Shown here piece after piece: positions 1-13,841 of a stretch of 64,000 nt of DNA. Both the position numbers and the translations under genes were made by a program. Under the pieces are notes generated by a model. That model did not search any database. It saw only the letters and a program-made list of their open reading frames with translations, and had not been told where the DNA came from. The DNA lies in assembly GCA_935421135.1 (NCBI GenBank), contig OW285191.1, positions 13,209,700-13,273,699 of the forward strand. The letters run 5' to 3'. The number at the start of each line of letters is the position of its first letter. The stretch's first letter is position 1. The DNA comes from Bugulina stolonifera (lineage: Eukaryota; Bryozoa; Gymnolaemata; Cheilostomatida; Bugulidae).

Positions 1-1619
1 CCTATACCACAAGAGTTTGGTTTGGTTGCAATCGAATCAGCAAAGCAATGGGTTTCCTGGACTGGACACCTGCTATATTAGTATACATATTTTATTAAAT
101 ATTCATTGAATAATCATATTTCTATAGATACTTTATAGATATCAATGTATTCGTATTATTCGATTATTTTAATGATATTTAAAATCCAACTACCGATATA
201 ATAATATAATTTAATACAATAATTAGAATTATAATTCACAATAATTTTTAAATTAAATAAATATTAATATCAATATGATTTTAAAGTAGGTAATTTATTG
301 TTGTAGAAACGCAAACTCAAGCTGCAACTTAAACTTTATTTTTTAATAAGTATTGTATTATAAATAATAGATGGTAAAATCAGTTCACTCACTCGGTGAT
401 CAATACACAAGTGATTTTCCCTATGCATGGCGTCCACTCAGTCGTTTGACTGATTTAGTCTGAACTCTGTTATCTCAAATCAAGTGAGCTATAGGAACAA
501 GTTTATTTTAAGTAATATTTTTGTTTATTATTTTCTTTGTTTTTTATTTACAGTCACTTTTTGACTACTATTATGGTATGGCACACTAACTTGATTGTCT
601 GATGGTTACCCCAGTTTAAAGTGTTTCCCTCATTTGTATACAATGAAGTGATTCTTTTTCTCTATACTTGCAAGATTCTCTCTGTTGTCATCGCATTGTT
701 CATCTTCTTTATTAGGTAGCGTACCCCTTTCTCTCACAATACCTTCAATGTCTCTATCGGAATGTTATCTGGCGCCATAGTTTTTTCCAATTTTCATCTT
801 CAATGCCACACATGCTTTTTCTTTAGTATTTTTTCACCACTTCTATTCCATCCATTTCTTTGCTTATTCCCAATTCTGGGTATTTGTCCCAGATGCTATG
901 TAGGCCTATCCGTTCCAGATGCTAGGTATTTGTGGATTCTCCTCATTAGTAAACTCTTGGTCTTATCATCTTGTAATATTACTTGGCCTTGCTCGTTCTT
1001 TATAATCTTTGCTCGGTATCCATCAGGGGTGGTGCACCTACATGTACTCTGTATGCACACGCATAGATGGTTATTTATTCCTGTTTTATTAGTAGCCATG
1101 ACAGTACTCTATAATAGAAGGTATTATTCTTATGCTCCATAAATTTAGATGATCATAGCAATAGTATTTTGTAACCACCGAAGGCGTGTCACTAGACCGA
1201 CATTGTGAGTCACTACTGTAAGTACATGTAGGTACTAGCAAGTCACTACTGTAAGTACATGTAGATACTAGCAAGTCACTACTGTAAGTACATGTAGGTA
1301 CTAGTGAGTCACTACTGTAAGTAGGTACAAATGAACCATTACTGTAAATAGCTTGTTAATAGGCACACTATATTACTTAATCTATCATAAGTTTTTATTC
1401 TTTTTCGCAGTTGAATAACATCGATACAAGATTTAGTCAAAGCTATGTTGGCGTCCATCATCAAACAAGCAAATATTTATTCATTCTAACTGACTTTCAT
1501 CACTCTGTTGTAGAACAAATGACTGTGTTGTAAATTAGACTTTGCTTGACCTTGCATACAAATTTTTTGTATCCTTTATTTGAAGGTCATAGAGGTTATC
1601 CAGTTTTACAACTTCTACA
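1..1619. other. Upstream intergenic region, no gene recognised
   Basis: The first 400 bases are strongly A+T rich. The open frames here are short and match no family I know. The interval must hold the promoter and 5' leader of the ALDH1L gene that starts at 1620, but I see no convincing TATA or initiator element. A 33-bp tandem repeat lies at 1207-1330. Confidence 0.6.
1207..1330. repeat. 33-bp tandem repeat, about 3.6 copies
   Basis: The unit starts gtcactactgtaagtacatg and recurs at 1209, 1242, 1275 and 1308 with few changes. It contains the palindrome ACATGT, which is common throughout the window. Confidence 0.9.
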
Positions 1620-4600
1620 ATGGAGGTAGGAAAGTTACTAATACATGCAACTAACATATTTATCATATTTATTATAGTGATTATTGTCTATATCTCTGTT
1701 GATGAGCTCTCCTGCATATGCTCTATCCATATAAACCTTCTAGTCGGTCTTATAAGATGTTTTACTTGTACAGAAACCAAAGTCTTTAAAGATAGCTGTG
1801 ATTGGTCAGAGCAAATTTGGCAGTGATGTCTACAAACTGTTGAAGAAGCAAGGGCATGAGATAGTAGCTGTATTCACTATCCCTGACAAGGATGGTAGAC
1901 CAGACCTTTTGGGTAAGTTATTATACATACACTGTAATATACATTACATACATGTACATAGTTTCTATAATATAATTATACTTATACAGTAGTTGACAGT
2001 TACTATGCAGTGTATTGACTTGTCTGATGTACTACTGTCAATGATGATATAGGTAGTGACATTAAATGATTGATGGTTGATGTATGCTTCTAGTGTTATT
2101 ACTACATCCTTGACTGAGGTGAGTTATTGCGCAATAAATGAGCTGTTTTTTCCTATTTAGTTGTAAGGTTTTAAATATAATCTAAATTGAGATCTTTACA
2201 TTCCTTTCTTCCTAATATTATAAAAGTGTTACTTGAACATTTCCACTGATTATATACATGTAAGTAACTGTACTGTCCCATTCCTACCAACTGCACTGTA
2301 GTGATGTAACAACCTACCAGATAGTTCACTACCATTGGTAAAATTCTATGAACTTAACAAAGGTGAAGACAACTCTAACTTGGTGTCAAGTTTTAGGCAA
2401 AGTAGATAGCTTTCGTTGCTATTGTGTAGAATTGCAAAATTCTCTGCTTTAAATTCATTCCTCTTAAAATGGTAAAAACGTGAGAAAAATTTTGTTCTGT
2501 ACACGGATGACTGTCACTATTAGTGTTATAGTTTGTGTGCGTACATGTGTATTTTATGGTTAAAGCTTTGTATAAATTACTGTAACATCATTGATATCTT
2601 TAGCTGTGGCTGCTGCCGCCGACGGGGTGAAGGTCGTTAAGAACAAAACATGGAGAGTCAAAGGAAAGGTGATACCAGAGGTGCTAGAAGAGTACATCAG
2701 TGTCGGAGCAGAGCTTAACGTCATGCCTTTCTGTTCCCAATTCATTCCAATGGAGGTGGTGAACTATCCCAAGCACCAGTCTATATGCTACCACCCCTCC
2801 ATACTACCCAGACATAGAGGGGCCTCTGCTATCAATTGGTAGGTACCAACCCTCCATACTACCCAGGCGTAGAGGGGCCTCTGCTATAAATTGGTAGTGG
2901 AATGAAATCCTCTGTTCCAGCTCTTATAACCCCTTCCCATCTCTGTTACAGGACTCTTATGCAAGGTGATAAGAAAGCAGGCTTCACTATATTCTGGCCA
3001 GATGATGGTCTAGACACAGGTCCTATATTACTCATCAGAGAGTGTAGTGTGGACCCAAATGACACCCTCCACAGTCTGTATAAAAGGTTCCTCTACCCTG
3101 AGGGGGTGAAGGCTATGGTATGTCTGTACTGTACTGTGTTCACTGTGGCCAAATATGGCACTCCAATATCACAGGATAGCATACCTGTACCCTTATCTCT
3201 ATATCCAGTACAAACCGGCTCTCAATATGAATGCACATAATACCCAGAGATTAATTACATTCATGTATCGGAGTCCAAACCATGACCTTTATTTGGCCTT
3301 CTCTGCCAATGCGTTGATCTACATTGCCCTATATTTTAGCCTATATTCTATAATGACCTCTCACACTCTTACAACTGATAAAGGACTCTATACTGGTACA
3401 TACTGTCCATGCAAATATTTGTTGTCCTTTTGCACGCTTTATGCCTGGGGATTTGAAGATAGCCTTTTATATGGGCCTAAAGTCATGTACATTTACTCTG
3501 TCACCTATTAACAGCAGTAGAATTTATACCATGATCACCTTAATACACATCCATAACCCAAACTATACCCAATCATTTCACATTCTCACACCTTACTTAG
3601 GGCTGCACTTTTGCAAATAGCACCTTACAACCAATCATTTATGGAATAAACTCCCCTCACGGTAGTTGTGATATGTATTCAGATACGTATCTGATATCAC
3701 ACAGGGTCTAGCTGTTAGAATGATTGCTGATGGCGTGGCACCTAAGATAGTGCAGCCCGAAGAGGGCGCTACGTATGACGCAATGCTGAAGAAGGACTTG
3801 GTAAAGTTACCTCTGGATCGTACAGCGCAGGAAATTCATGACTATATAAGAGGGTGTGACCAGGTTCCTGGAGCATGGGCCGACATTAACGGGCAGGTAC
3901 AGTATTAACAATTTTCCAAATACTAAACAGCTTCTAACTCTATGCGCTATGTGTACACTATGTGTACATGTGTGCACTATGTGTACATGTGTGCACTATG
4001 TGTATAGGTGTGCACTATGTGTATACGTGTACGCTATGTGTATATGTGTACACTATGTGTATATGTGTGCAGTCGAGGTGGTATATTCTTCCTGACATAG
4101 ATAATAAGTGTATTATGCTGACACAAGTATGGCGTTGGTCTTAACACTGTCCATAAATGAATTAATGAGTGAAGGTGTACCCACTCTGATATCGTGTTTT
4201 TATATTGTGAGTCCATAGTGATAGTGGGTAGTGAGAACCTGGTACTGCTGGAGTTTACACTTTGGAACTTTGTATTAGCACTAGCCTGTGGCCCATGTGA
4301 TACTTTAGAGTTGGTTCTTGGAGCATACTTGATTAGTTAATTGTTAACTTTAGTTGGAATGCTGCTACATACACAGTCATGTTATTGTTCCCTGTACAAC
4401 GTTTGGCTAGTATTTGTATATGTATGTGTCAGATATATCACTTTTACCACAAAACTTGATTGTCTAGAAATGACCTTGAAATTTATTTTAGAGGGTGACA
4501 TTCTACGGGTCAAAACTGAGACGGACAGGTCGTCCCGAAGGTGAAGCAATACCAATAGAGGGCGCTGTGGAGCCAGCTATAGTACACTCACAAGGCATGA

Positions 4601-7600
4601 CTCTATTTGGTACTGATAGAAAGATGGTGAGTACATAACAGGATGGATAACTTCCAACATGATGCTGATATAGTTGAACGCTTGCATTACAGGTACCCTC
4701 TGATACATAATGTAGTTAGAAGAAGTGACTCTAAACTTGATGTTATTCATTAGATAAATTTATTCAATGTAATTGTTGCAAATATTTTATTATCAGTTAT
4801 GCTCTCTCCACACTACCTAACCATAGCTAGAACACTTTATTGCTACTTTGTCTACTGTGAAATATGAAATAGAGGGCTCAGTGCCAGGCATGATACAGTA
4901 CAAAATGTAGTACATATAGAACTGAATTTTTATATACACTGTACATGTACATGTAATTATTTCATTACTATTAATTTTATGTGCTTAAAACACACACATA
5001 AGATAAAATGTGTAAAATATCTACATGTATCTCCTATGACATGCGACAAGAATGCTTTGTTACACATTATACTATTTTCTTACCTCATGCTTGCTCTCGC
5101 TGATGTTGTATTATTGTCAGTGTCCTATTAAACCTTTTAGGTAGATGTGGAGAGACTCGGTCTACCGGGCAGGAAAATGATACCCGCCTCCACATTTGGA
5201 GCAAACATGGAGGATGGAGCAGGGGCTATCCAGCTTGATGACGAGGAAAAGGACATACAGAAAAAAGCTCGGGCTATCTGGCAGGGTATCCTTAACCTTG
5301 AAGAGGTCAATGATTCTACTGACTTCTTCGCATGTGGTGCTGGCTCTATGGATGTTGTCAGGTTGGTCTTTCTTTATTCCATACTCCACATAACTTTCTA
5401 TAATATCTAAATGTCTATGTAAAGTCTCTGTCTATGTAAGGTGCCTACTTCTTCTGTTGTTATTGGTTACACCACTCCTACACTATTAAACAGTGTTCAA
5501 TAATTATAGTAATCTTAACTGATGGCATTATCAACATGACGGAGTGTAAAATTATATATTTTTATAAATATAATAATATATACATGTACATGTATAACGA
5601 TAGTTATGTACATCATGCTATGCAGTTTGGGTATGTGATACACGCGTGTTCAGTGAGTAACTTATTGCATCAGCGTTTACCACCTAAATAGGTGTGTGGT
5701 CTGCAGATGTATTAGTCCAAATGACTACCATTTCCTCTTTGCAATACATTCTCTGTTATATCACTAGGTTCTCACTAACGTTCACCCGTATAATACTATC
5801 TCTATAACACAGGCTGGTTGAAGAGATCAAGGAGCAATGTGGGCTGACACTCACCAATGATAAGGTGTACATGGCTTCCACATTTGACAAATTTACTGAA
5901 GCTCTCGTCAAAAACCACCGAGGGGAAGACAAAGAGCAGGAGTTCTCCTACGTGCCAGTAAGTTGATCTGATAGCTGAGTATGTGGTGCGGGAAAAATCC
6001 TGTATGCATGTTTATTGAGAAATCCATGTATTACTGGAGCATTCCACACATTCGTGGAGAGACAACTCCGGTGTTAATTGAATGATGTGTACTTGTGGCT
6101 TACAGTACATTTACATTTATTTCACTGTGGTTCGTAGGTCAAGCTGAATGGTAACAATATGGATCTGGAATTCCCCAATCAGCTATTTATCAACAACGAG
6201 TTTATTGATGCATCGGATAAAGGGACGTTCACAACTGTCAACCCTACCGATGAGTCATCTATATGTCAGGTAGCTAAGGCTACAACTGATGATGTGGACT
6301 ACGCAGTCTACTGTGCAAAGGTGAGATCCGGTAATCTGCTAGTTTAGTTCATTCCTGATGTCATATCCTGTGTTTATTTATTGCTCTGGAATCTCATCTT
6401 CCCTCTGATGCCCCCCCCCCCCCATCTGTACTTCGGGGATGGTAGAACTCGCCTCCCAACAGCATCTGAATCCACTCTGTTTCCAATATAGTAACTCTCC
6501 TACAGTGAAGTAAACTTTATGTTTGTCTGACAGTGTTATCTTTCGGCATTCTCTGACAATGTTGAGTCTTCACTCATTTAACATAATCATGTTTAACGGA
6601 ATACGATTATGTTTCACTATCACCATGTTGTTCATATTGTAGAAAGCATTTGAAGAGTGGAAAGACATGAATGCTAGAGACAGAGGTGCCTTACTCTTCA
6701 GGTAACAGAAACAGTCCTTGTTTGTATGATTAATTGGGTTTGGAGATATGGAGTATTCCTGTACGCTTACATAAAGTCATCACACATTAGTATACAGGCA
6801 TTCACTGTACTCACCTAGAGTTACTATATGTAAAACATACAGGCGTTCACTATGTGGGTTGTGAAGTATATGGGTGTTCACTTTACTTACAAAGAGTTGC
6901 TATAATTGTGGATTGTGTAGAATACAGGTGTTCACTGTACTTACATAGAGTTGCTATAATTGTGGATTGTGTAGTATACAGGTGTTCACTGTACTTACAT
7001 AGAGTTACTATATGGATTGTGTAGTATACAGGTGTTCACTGTACTTACATAGAGTTACTATATGGATTGTGTAGTATACAGGTGTTCACTGTACTTACAT
7101 AGAGTTACTATATGGATTGTGTAGTATACAGATGTTCACTGTACCCACAGGTTGGCTGACCTGATGGAGCAGCACCAGGAGGAACTGGCCACCCTGGAGA
7201 CACTAGACAGTGGAGCTGTGTATACGCTGGCACTCAAGACACATATCGGCATGTCTATACAGACCATCAGATACTTTGCTGGATGGTGTGATAAGATACA
7301 TGGGCAGACAATTCCTATAAATAATGCCAAACCAAACCGCAATCTTACATTCACATCGAAAGAGCCTATAGGGTAAGTATTATATCATGTATCTTGTGTG
7401 CACAAGAGATTGCATTCTGTTGTTGGAAAGTGGTGGATATTGTACAGTCTAGTAGTATAGAGGTTTAGCCCATTTAAGCTGTCAAAATCAGACATCTACT
7501 GTGTTGTACTGAATGTTTATTTAGTAACTGAAGTATCAACTTTCTTGATTATATTTCAGTGTGTGTGGAATCATCACACCTTGGAATTATCCTCTCATGA

Positions 7601-10600
7601 TGTTGGCCTGGAAGATTTCTCCCTGTCTAGCAGCTGGAAATACTGTAGTACTTAAACCTGCCCAGGTCACTCCATTGACCTCTCTTAAGTTTGCAGAGCT
7701 GGCAGCTCGGGCTGGATTCCCTCCAGGAGTTATCAATATACTGCCAGGATCAGGTATTTGGTAGACTGAATATGTTTACTATGTGCTTACCATTTTTATG
7801 TACAGAATATTCAACATAATACTCCTCTGGTGAATATAACTCTTGTTCACTAATTTATCTCCTTTTTCCGAGAGCTGATTTTGACAGCCTTTGTACACAT
7901 TCATCCGCTAACTGCAAATAGATAGTTTTGTTTCCATGAAAAGGGGCGTAAAAGGACGCAGGTGGGAAGGAAAGTTTTAGAATTTATGAAAGCAAAGGTA
8001 GATGGTTAAATCAACCCAAGTTACCCGAAAAGTTTATTGAACAACCGCCTGCGTCTGCTAAAGCTGACAGAAAGTGAATCATTAGGATAAAAATACTCGT
8101 ATATGTTTATAGACTAATTCTGACTGTTGCTATTAAACATGCTACCCTTACATTCATATTGGTTATACATTCCACATGAGAAGATAAATAACTTATAATC
8201 TTCAATTACTTTGACTGTTGTGTAAAATAAAAGTTATAGCTATTCAAGAATATTCTACATAGCACTCACTATCACAGTGTACATGATGTTGTAGGCAGAG
8301 TTTGTGGTCAAGCTATCATTGATCACCCAGATGTTCGTAAAGTTGGGTTCACTGGATCCACCCCTGTTGGTAAACAAATAATGGCATCCTGTGCTAGCAG
8401 CAATTTAAAGAAGTGTTCCCTGGAGCTAGGTGGTAAATCACCCCTCATTATATTTGCTGACTGTGACATGGCTAAAGCAGTACGCATGGTGAGTGATTGA
8501 CCAAGGTCTTCTAATACGATAGTACATTGCATATTATTTTTCAATACTACAATAGTTCAAATATAAATATATATATAACTGACTGAATGGGTGCTATATA
8601 CCTACTAACTTCAAATGCCTTTGTTCAGTTTTGGTTGAAGGGCGGAAAATGGCAAATAGATTCTAGTTTTATATAGGAGGCCATCTTGTATTTGGGAGTC
8701 CAGTTATGCCGATGGAATTATAGTTCTAAGTGAATCTGATTAATAATATTGTATTTGCATCATAGCGTAACATATTTCTTGCAGCCTAACGTGTTTGTTA
8801 TGTAGACTATGAGCGGGGTATTCTTCAATAAGGGAGAGAACTGTATAGCCGCAGGTAGAGTATTCGTAGAGGAGAGTATACATGACGAATTTGTAGACAA
8901 GATTATCACCGAGACTAAGAAGATGAAAATAGGAAATCCACTAGATAGGTCGGTTGACCATGGGCCTCAGAATCACCTCGCTCATCTAAACAGTCTAGTA
9001 GAGTATGTGCAGGTCAGTGGAGAGGTCAATGTGATTGGGCATTGTCCTATATTCCATACTATTCATTCTACATGTACATTGTGTTTTTCAATTTTGTGTG
9101 ACTGAGGATAAAAACATCTACATGTAATTGAAAAATTACTCACAGTATAGATCCTCATAGAAATTTTGGTAATGTGCACTAGATGTGCAAGTTTTTTAAT
9201 CAAATTTTCCATTTCACAAGTTTATGTTTCAAGCATTTAATTTCTAGAAACTAAATAATTAGTTTTCACACTGTTTTTAGACGGGTGTGAAGGAAGGAGC
9301 CCGACTTGTGTATGGTGGTAAGAGAGTTGAGGGACCCGGGCTGTTCTTTGAGCCAACTGTACTGACCCATGTAGATGACCACATGTTTGTGAGTAAAGAA
9401 GAGTCATTTGGACCAATAATGGTCATCTCCAGTTTCCCCGATGGGTAAGATTTATTAGAGTCTGACGTCGTAATGTCATGGTATTCTATGCGTAATATTC
9501 AAAAATCATTCCAACAGTTGGTTGTTAACAAGCTAACATTGTGTAGCACGACATGCGGGAAATTTTTCAGTTCAAAAGTAAAACTGCTGATTCATCAGTT
9601 GATAGAATTGTTTATTGTTTGAAATGTGATATCAATTCACTTCCCTGTGACAGTAATAGTATTCTCAACATTAACTGAATTCAATGGTGTTAGCAGGGTT
9701 ATTTTCAGTAACTCATTTGTTTATGAATTTAAAAATAAGCACTATACAGTCATGTATATTTATAAGATTCAATGTATGCAAGGGTAATAAGTATTTCCTT
9801 TTCTCATTTAATTTTAGATCATCTCAAATGTGAAACATTACTGATTTTTATAATGTAAAAATATACAAGCTTCGACTTTGTATGTATTTGGTAACTTTAT
9901 AGGGACGTTGACGGGGTTATCACGAGTGCTAATAACACAGAGTTTGGTCTAGCATCTGGTGTCTTCACATCAAATCTAGATAAGGCTCTAGAAGTTTGTA
10001 AGTATTAAACTAATGCATATCTCAGTCTACTTCTACATGTAGTTAAACTGATTTCATTTAGAGAAACTTTATCTTTTAGCTATCAGTGCATCCATGACTG
10101 TAGAGAATCAATTGTATTTTAATTTTTAGCAAGAAGAATTGAAGCTGGCACTTGTTTTATAAACACCTACAATAAGACCGATGTTGCCGCACCATTTGGG
10201 GGATTCAAACAGTCCGGGTTTGGAAAAGATTTGGGTAAGTTGTCAACCAGTACTCTTTATTACTTGGTTGTCAAGACTATTTTGTCCTCTGATGATGATG
10301 CTTGGACAAGCATAGAAATATTAGGGATAAATTCAAAAAACTATAAAAAATGTATATAATATTATTGTCTTACTGTCTTGTTATACTATTCTCCATCAAA
10401 CTATTAGCTCACACCAACATTTTCCAAAACCATTTTGATTTAATACCACCATTGAAATAAAAAGAATAAAATGGGCTGAAACTCTCCCTGATGTATCTGT
10501 ACATCTCTTTATGGGTCTCAAAGTTCTATCATCAATGCAGTAAATGTTTCACAGCTTTCTGCTAGTTCTCATGTCATCATATCTACCTTGTGGTGAAAAT

Positions 10601-10805
10601 ACCACCAGTTAATATATTATACGACCAGTTAGAATCTTTCAATTTTTGGCTTGGAGTAGCCAGAAAAATATTATAAATTGAATATTATACAGTTGTTGTC
10701 TTGCATATCTTTCATCTTTGTGTTTATATCTTTACAGGTCAGGAAGCATTGAATGAATATCTTAAGACGAAAGTCGTGACCATAGAACATGGAACTAAAC
10801 TGTAG
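1620..10805 (+). CDS. ALDH1L1: Cytosolic 10-formyltetrahydrofolate dehydrogenase (ALDH1L family), complete, 18 exons
   Basis: Converts 10-formyl-THF to THF and CO2 with NADP+. Exons: 1620-1625, 1774-1912, 2604-2838, 2952-3117, 3705-3896, 4492-4626, 5141-5361, 5813-5957, 6138-6320, 6643-6701, 7151-7372, 7560-7753, 8295-8488, 8806-9012, 9281-9444, 9903-9997, 10130-10234, 10738-10805. All have GT-AG borders and phases agree, giving 909 aa (human enzyme 902). The N-terminal formyl-transferase-like hydrolase domain (about 7-310) keeps catalytic His112 ([11 protein letters not shown]) and Asp148 (DDGLDTG). The carrier domain has the phosphopantetheine Ser360 (GAGSMDVVR). The C-terminal ALDH domain (about 410-909) has Glu676 (LELGGKSP) and nucleophile Cys710 ([10 protein letters not shown]). 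There is no obvious N-terminal targeting peptide ([14 protein letters not shown]), so I favour the cytosolic ALDH1L1 type over mitochondrial ALDH1L2; invertebrates may have only one. Exon 1 encodes just two residues; its ATG has A at -3. Residue numbering follows the hand-built model. Confidence 0.96.
2795..2898 (+). repeat. 55-bp tandem duplication of the end of ALDH1L exon 3 with its splice donor
   Basis: The last 44 bases of exon 3 plus the donor (2795-2843) recur at 2850-2898, 55 bp downstream and inside the intron, with about four substitutions. The second copy keeps an intact GT donor (attg|gtagtgg). Using it would add 55 nt and shift the frame, so it should be a decoy. Confidence 0.9.
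3945..4070. repeat. About 18-bp tandem repeat in ALDH1L intron 5
   Basis: Degenerate units of the form ctatgtgtacatgtgtgca repeat about seven times. The array starts about 50 bp after the exon 5 donor. The open frames across it are by-products of the repeat. Confidence 0.85.
6780..7144. repeat. 50-57-bp tandem repeat filling most of ALDH1L intron 10 up to the acceptor
   Basis: Units centred on ggtgttcactgtacttacat recur about seven times; the last four are almost identical with period 50 (starts near 6971, 7021, 7071, 7121). The final unit runs straight into the exon 11 acceptor (gttcactgtacccacag at 7134-7150), so the acceptor looks like a diverged repeat unit. Confidence 0.9.
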
Positions 10806-11181
10806 CCATGACAACCAATGAATGAACCGCCCTTCTCTGCTTCTATTGGCCAACTTAAGTATTGTTGGCTTCTATTGAATATGGTAGCATTTGGTACTTT
10901 ACTGTTTCTTCCATTCCTACATGAAGTTCATATCTGTATTTTACAAGATTGAGTGATTGTAAATATACTTACCTATTGGCCATATTAGAAGAAATTTTCA
11001 ACTTTATTTAAATTTGTTTGTGTGGATATTTGTTGCTGCAATTTTACTTTTAAATTTCATATTCCAAACATTTTGACAGCATAATTACTCGTGTTAAATT
11101 TTGGAATTCCTAGTTTCAAATTTCTGTTCATTTTTATAATTGTATAATATACATGATTGTATACCTTCTTGTTATTTTTGC

Positions 11182-11187
11182 AATAAA
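11182..11187 (+). terminator. Polyadenylation signal of ALDH1L
   Basis: AATAAA lies about 380 bp after the ALDH1L stop codon and is a good hexamer for the end of its 3' UTR. Confidence 0.6.
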
Positions 11188-12237
11188 CTATAGCAGATGT
11201 TAGGCATCTCTTTGCTTAGCAATAACTGTAGTGTAAAACAGCGATATTGTGTCAATGTAAAAGATTGTGAAGATAAACATTGTGATTGTGTATGTTTCTC
11301 ATCCAACAGAACAGAAGTGATGTACAACAAAAAGTTTATTGGGTTCTCTTGAAGGCCTTGATAGGAACACAAAGTAAGCCACAATAGCCTACACGCAGGA
11401 AAAGCTTTTTTTGCTATTCTATCGGTTAGTGTTTGTAGCTCTTATGGCTTGTAGCTAATGTAAGGAAATGACATACATGTAGCTAACTATCTAGAACATA
11501 CCTACATCTTATATATTTACTCCAATGGCTATTGGTTCCTGTACATACATATAATAAAATATCATAATATTATTATTAGTAGGTGACTAGGTGTAGGTTC
11601 TGAAACCACTGCGTTACATATTATTCTGCACTTGCTTGTTACTACATGCCATTATTATCCATTGAAATATTAGTATACAAATTTAATCAACCAAAGTCTT
11701 AATCAACAATGTTTGCCATGGAACATTTGTTTGTAGAGATTCAGTCATTATGAATATGCAGCGGATGATCAAAGTTTGTTAAAGGTTTAGACTTCAGATA
11801 TTTTTAAAATGTGTACAATTCTGATTTAAGAGATAAGTCTAATTTGCTTTGTCTATTTAAATTACTACAGTATGTTATGGGCCTACACTATACCTATTAC
11901 CTCACAAGTTAGCTGTTCTCTACCATGTACATTACATTAGTTTACATAACAAATAACAGCGCTGAGTGTTCCAACTGATTCAAGGTAAGGTACGATTACT
12001 TGATATTCAATTTGTTTCTTGTTAGTCTGAGTAATTGTCTTATAATATAGTTGTCTAATCTAAATAGAGCCCATGGCATGGTATTAGAAAGTTACATGCT
12101 ATTAGGATTATGTGTGCATATTTCAATCTAGAGTACAGAGATTTAGATATCACGCAACGTACTAATTATTGTTAATTGTTGTAAAGTACTTGTGACCTCT
12201 TCTACCAACTCATGTAATACAGTTTCAAGTTTCCAAG
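11188..12237. other. Intergenic region between ALDH1L and the next + strand gene
   Basis: AT-rich sequence without a credible ORF, RNA gene or clear repeat. The last few hundred bases should hold the promoter and leader of the gene at 12238. Confidence 0.5.
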
Positions 12238-13811
12238 ATGGCTGAAAACTATACAAAGGCTCAAAGAGACAAAAGAGATTTTGACAGAACCATGATAATC
12301 CTACAGAGAGAAACCAGACGGAGGGTTCATCTTATTGATAATGCAAAACAGGTAGTAGGAGCCTGCTTAATGGTGAGTATAGCCTGAGCTCCAGCCATTG
12401 CTCCAGAAGTAATAATGGAACGTAGTGTAGAATTTGTGGAACCAAATGTTGGTAACCGGCCTAGGTTTATGTTAGGTACAGTGCTGCACACAATTGTTAT
12501 AGACTGAAGTCTATGTTCCCTGGTGGGACAACAGCATCTCATGCCCCATTTCAATAAAGAACAAAGGCTGTTCTATGCTGTGATGATTATACTCCTACAA
12601 TTCACAGGACTTGCAGTCAAAAACTAAGAACCTAGATGACACCATCACATTCATCACAACAAAACTTATCGAGGAGAAGAGAGAGGCAGAGGAACAGCTC
12701 AAACGCATGTCAATTGAGAGACACACTCACAATTTGAAGCCAGAGGGCGCTTCAGATATGAGCACAATACAGAACAAAATTCTAACCTGCAAGTATGTAG
12801 AACACTATAACAATCTAATAGTCTAACTATTCCCTTGGTGAACCTGTTTAGTATGAGTTAAGTGTGGTATAAATCTGGTATGTTCCAGCAGTTTAACTAG
12901 AAGTACAGGCTTATTCTTCTAACTCACACTTTGAATATACTTGGCTACCTGAATGGCGTACTCAGGGAATATCACCAATTAACGATATTAGTTATCATGT
13001 AAATGAACATTCCAAGGCACATTTAAATATAGCAATCATCTGAAAAGTATGAGACAGTGGAGTGAAATTCTGCTCAGACGTATTACGGTATTTACTTCAC
13101 CAGCCAAAGAAAGTGAAAGTGCATTTTAACCGTAGCCATGCGGAGTTGTCATCTCTTTATTGCATTACCTGCAGGACAGCTAACCATGAAGCATGCATAT
13201 AGCTGATGAATACTGAGGCAGAGAGAGAACAACTCTCACAACTAATAGTTTGAACATGAGCTGCGCAGAAGCTACCAGTACATAGAAGGGTGGTAACTGG
13301 TGACTGATAATGCTCCTAAAACAAACAAGTTGCTCTCTATTATATTCTGTAACATTGCAGAGAAAAACTAGAGTGGTTAAATCCACAAAGGCCAACATTG
13401 AAGAAACACATGAACGTCGCCGACCTGATTACTAGCAAGAAACAAGGTTTTGGAGCAATGCTGAGTAAGATGAGAGGAGCTAAAGTTAATATAACCCAAG
13501 AGGTTAAAGAAGAATCAGAGTGTGAGGAGGAGGAAGACAAGCCCCCCTCACCAAATGAGCTATGTAGCTTAATTGATCATTTCAAGACTTTACCAAAGAT
13601 ATACCCAAGTAAACCAGGGAAGAAAAGACCCAAGAAAACAGCTGTGTTGCTAAACAAGTATGCAAAGAAGAAGCAAGAGAGAGAGGAAGCGATGAGTTAT
13701 GTTACAAGACGGAGGCTTCGAAGAGCAGAGTTACATAGTGATACACTTAAAGACCTTTTCCTCACATCGACCAAACCAGAGGGCAAGCTGATAAAAACTT
13801 CTCTGAGGTAA
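12238..13811 (+). CDS. Uncharacterised coiled-coil/basic protein, three exons, 256 aa
   Basis: I do not recognise the family. Exons: 12238-12372, 12608-12792, 13361-13811; phases agree (0, then 2). The ATG has a good context (caagATGG). An alternative exon 1 donor 21 nt upstream (CAG|gtagta, after 12351) is also in phase; I chose ATG|gtgagt as the stronger donor. Exon 2 encodes a charged helix rich in E, K and R (about residues 46-90), probably coiled coil. Exon 3 has a Trp-Leu-Asn-Pro segment, a lysine-rich stretch (KKQGFGAML), an acidic run near 153-163 (ESECEEEED), then a long basic, helix-prone C-terminus (KKRPKKT, RRRLRRAE). No signal peptide or membrane segment is visible. Steady amino-acid composition, agreement of phase across two introns and a nearby poly(A) signal support a real gene. 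Confidence 0.75.
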
Positions 13812-13835
13812 CTGTATTCAAATGTGTGATCTGTT

Positions 13836-13841
13836 AATAAA
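13836..13841 (+). terminator. Polyadenylation signal of the 12238-13811 gene
   Basis: AATAAA occurs 25 bp after the stop codon. Confidence 0.6.

Noticed and set aside
762..1142. 126-codon ORF upstream of ALDH1L
   Set aside because: Cys/Leu/Phe-rich composition with no domain. It looks like random A+T/pyrimidine-rich sequence.
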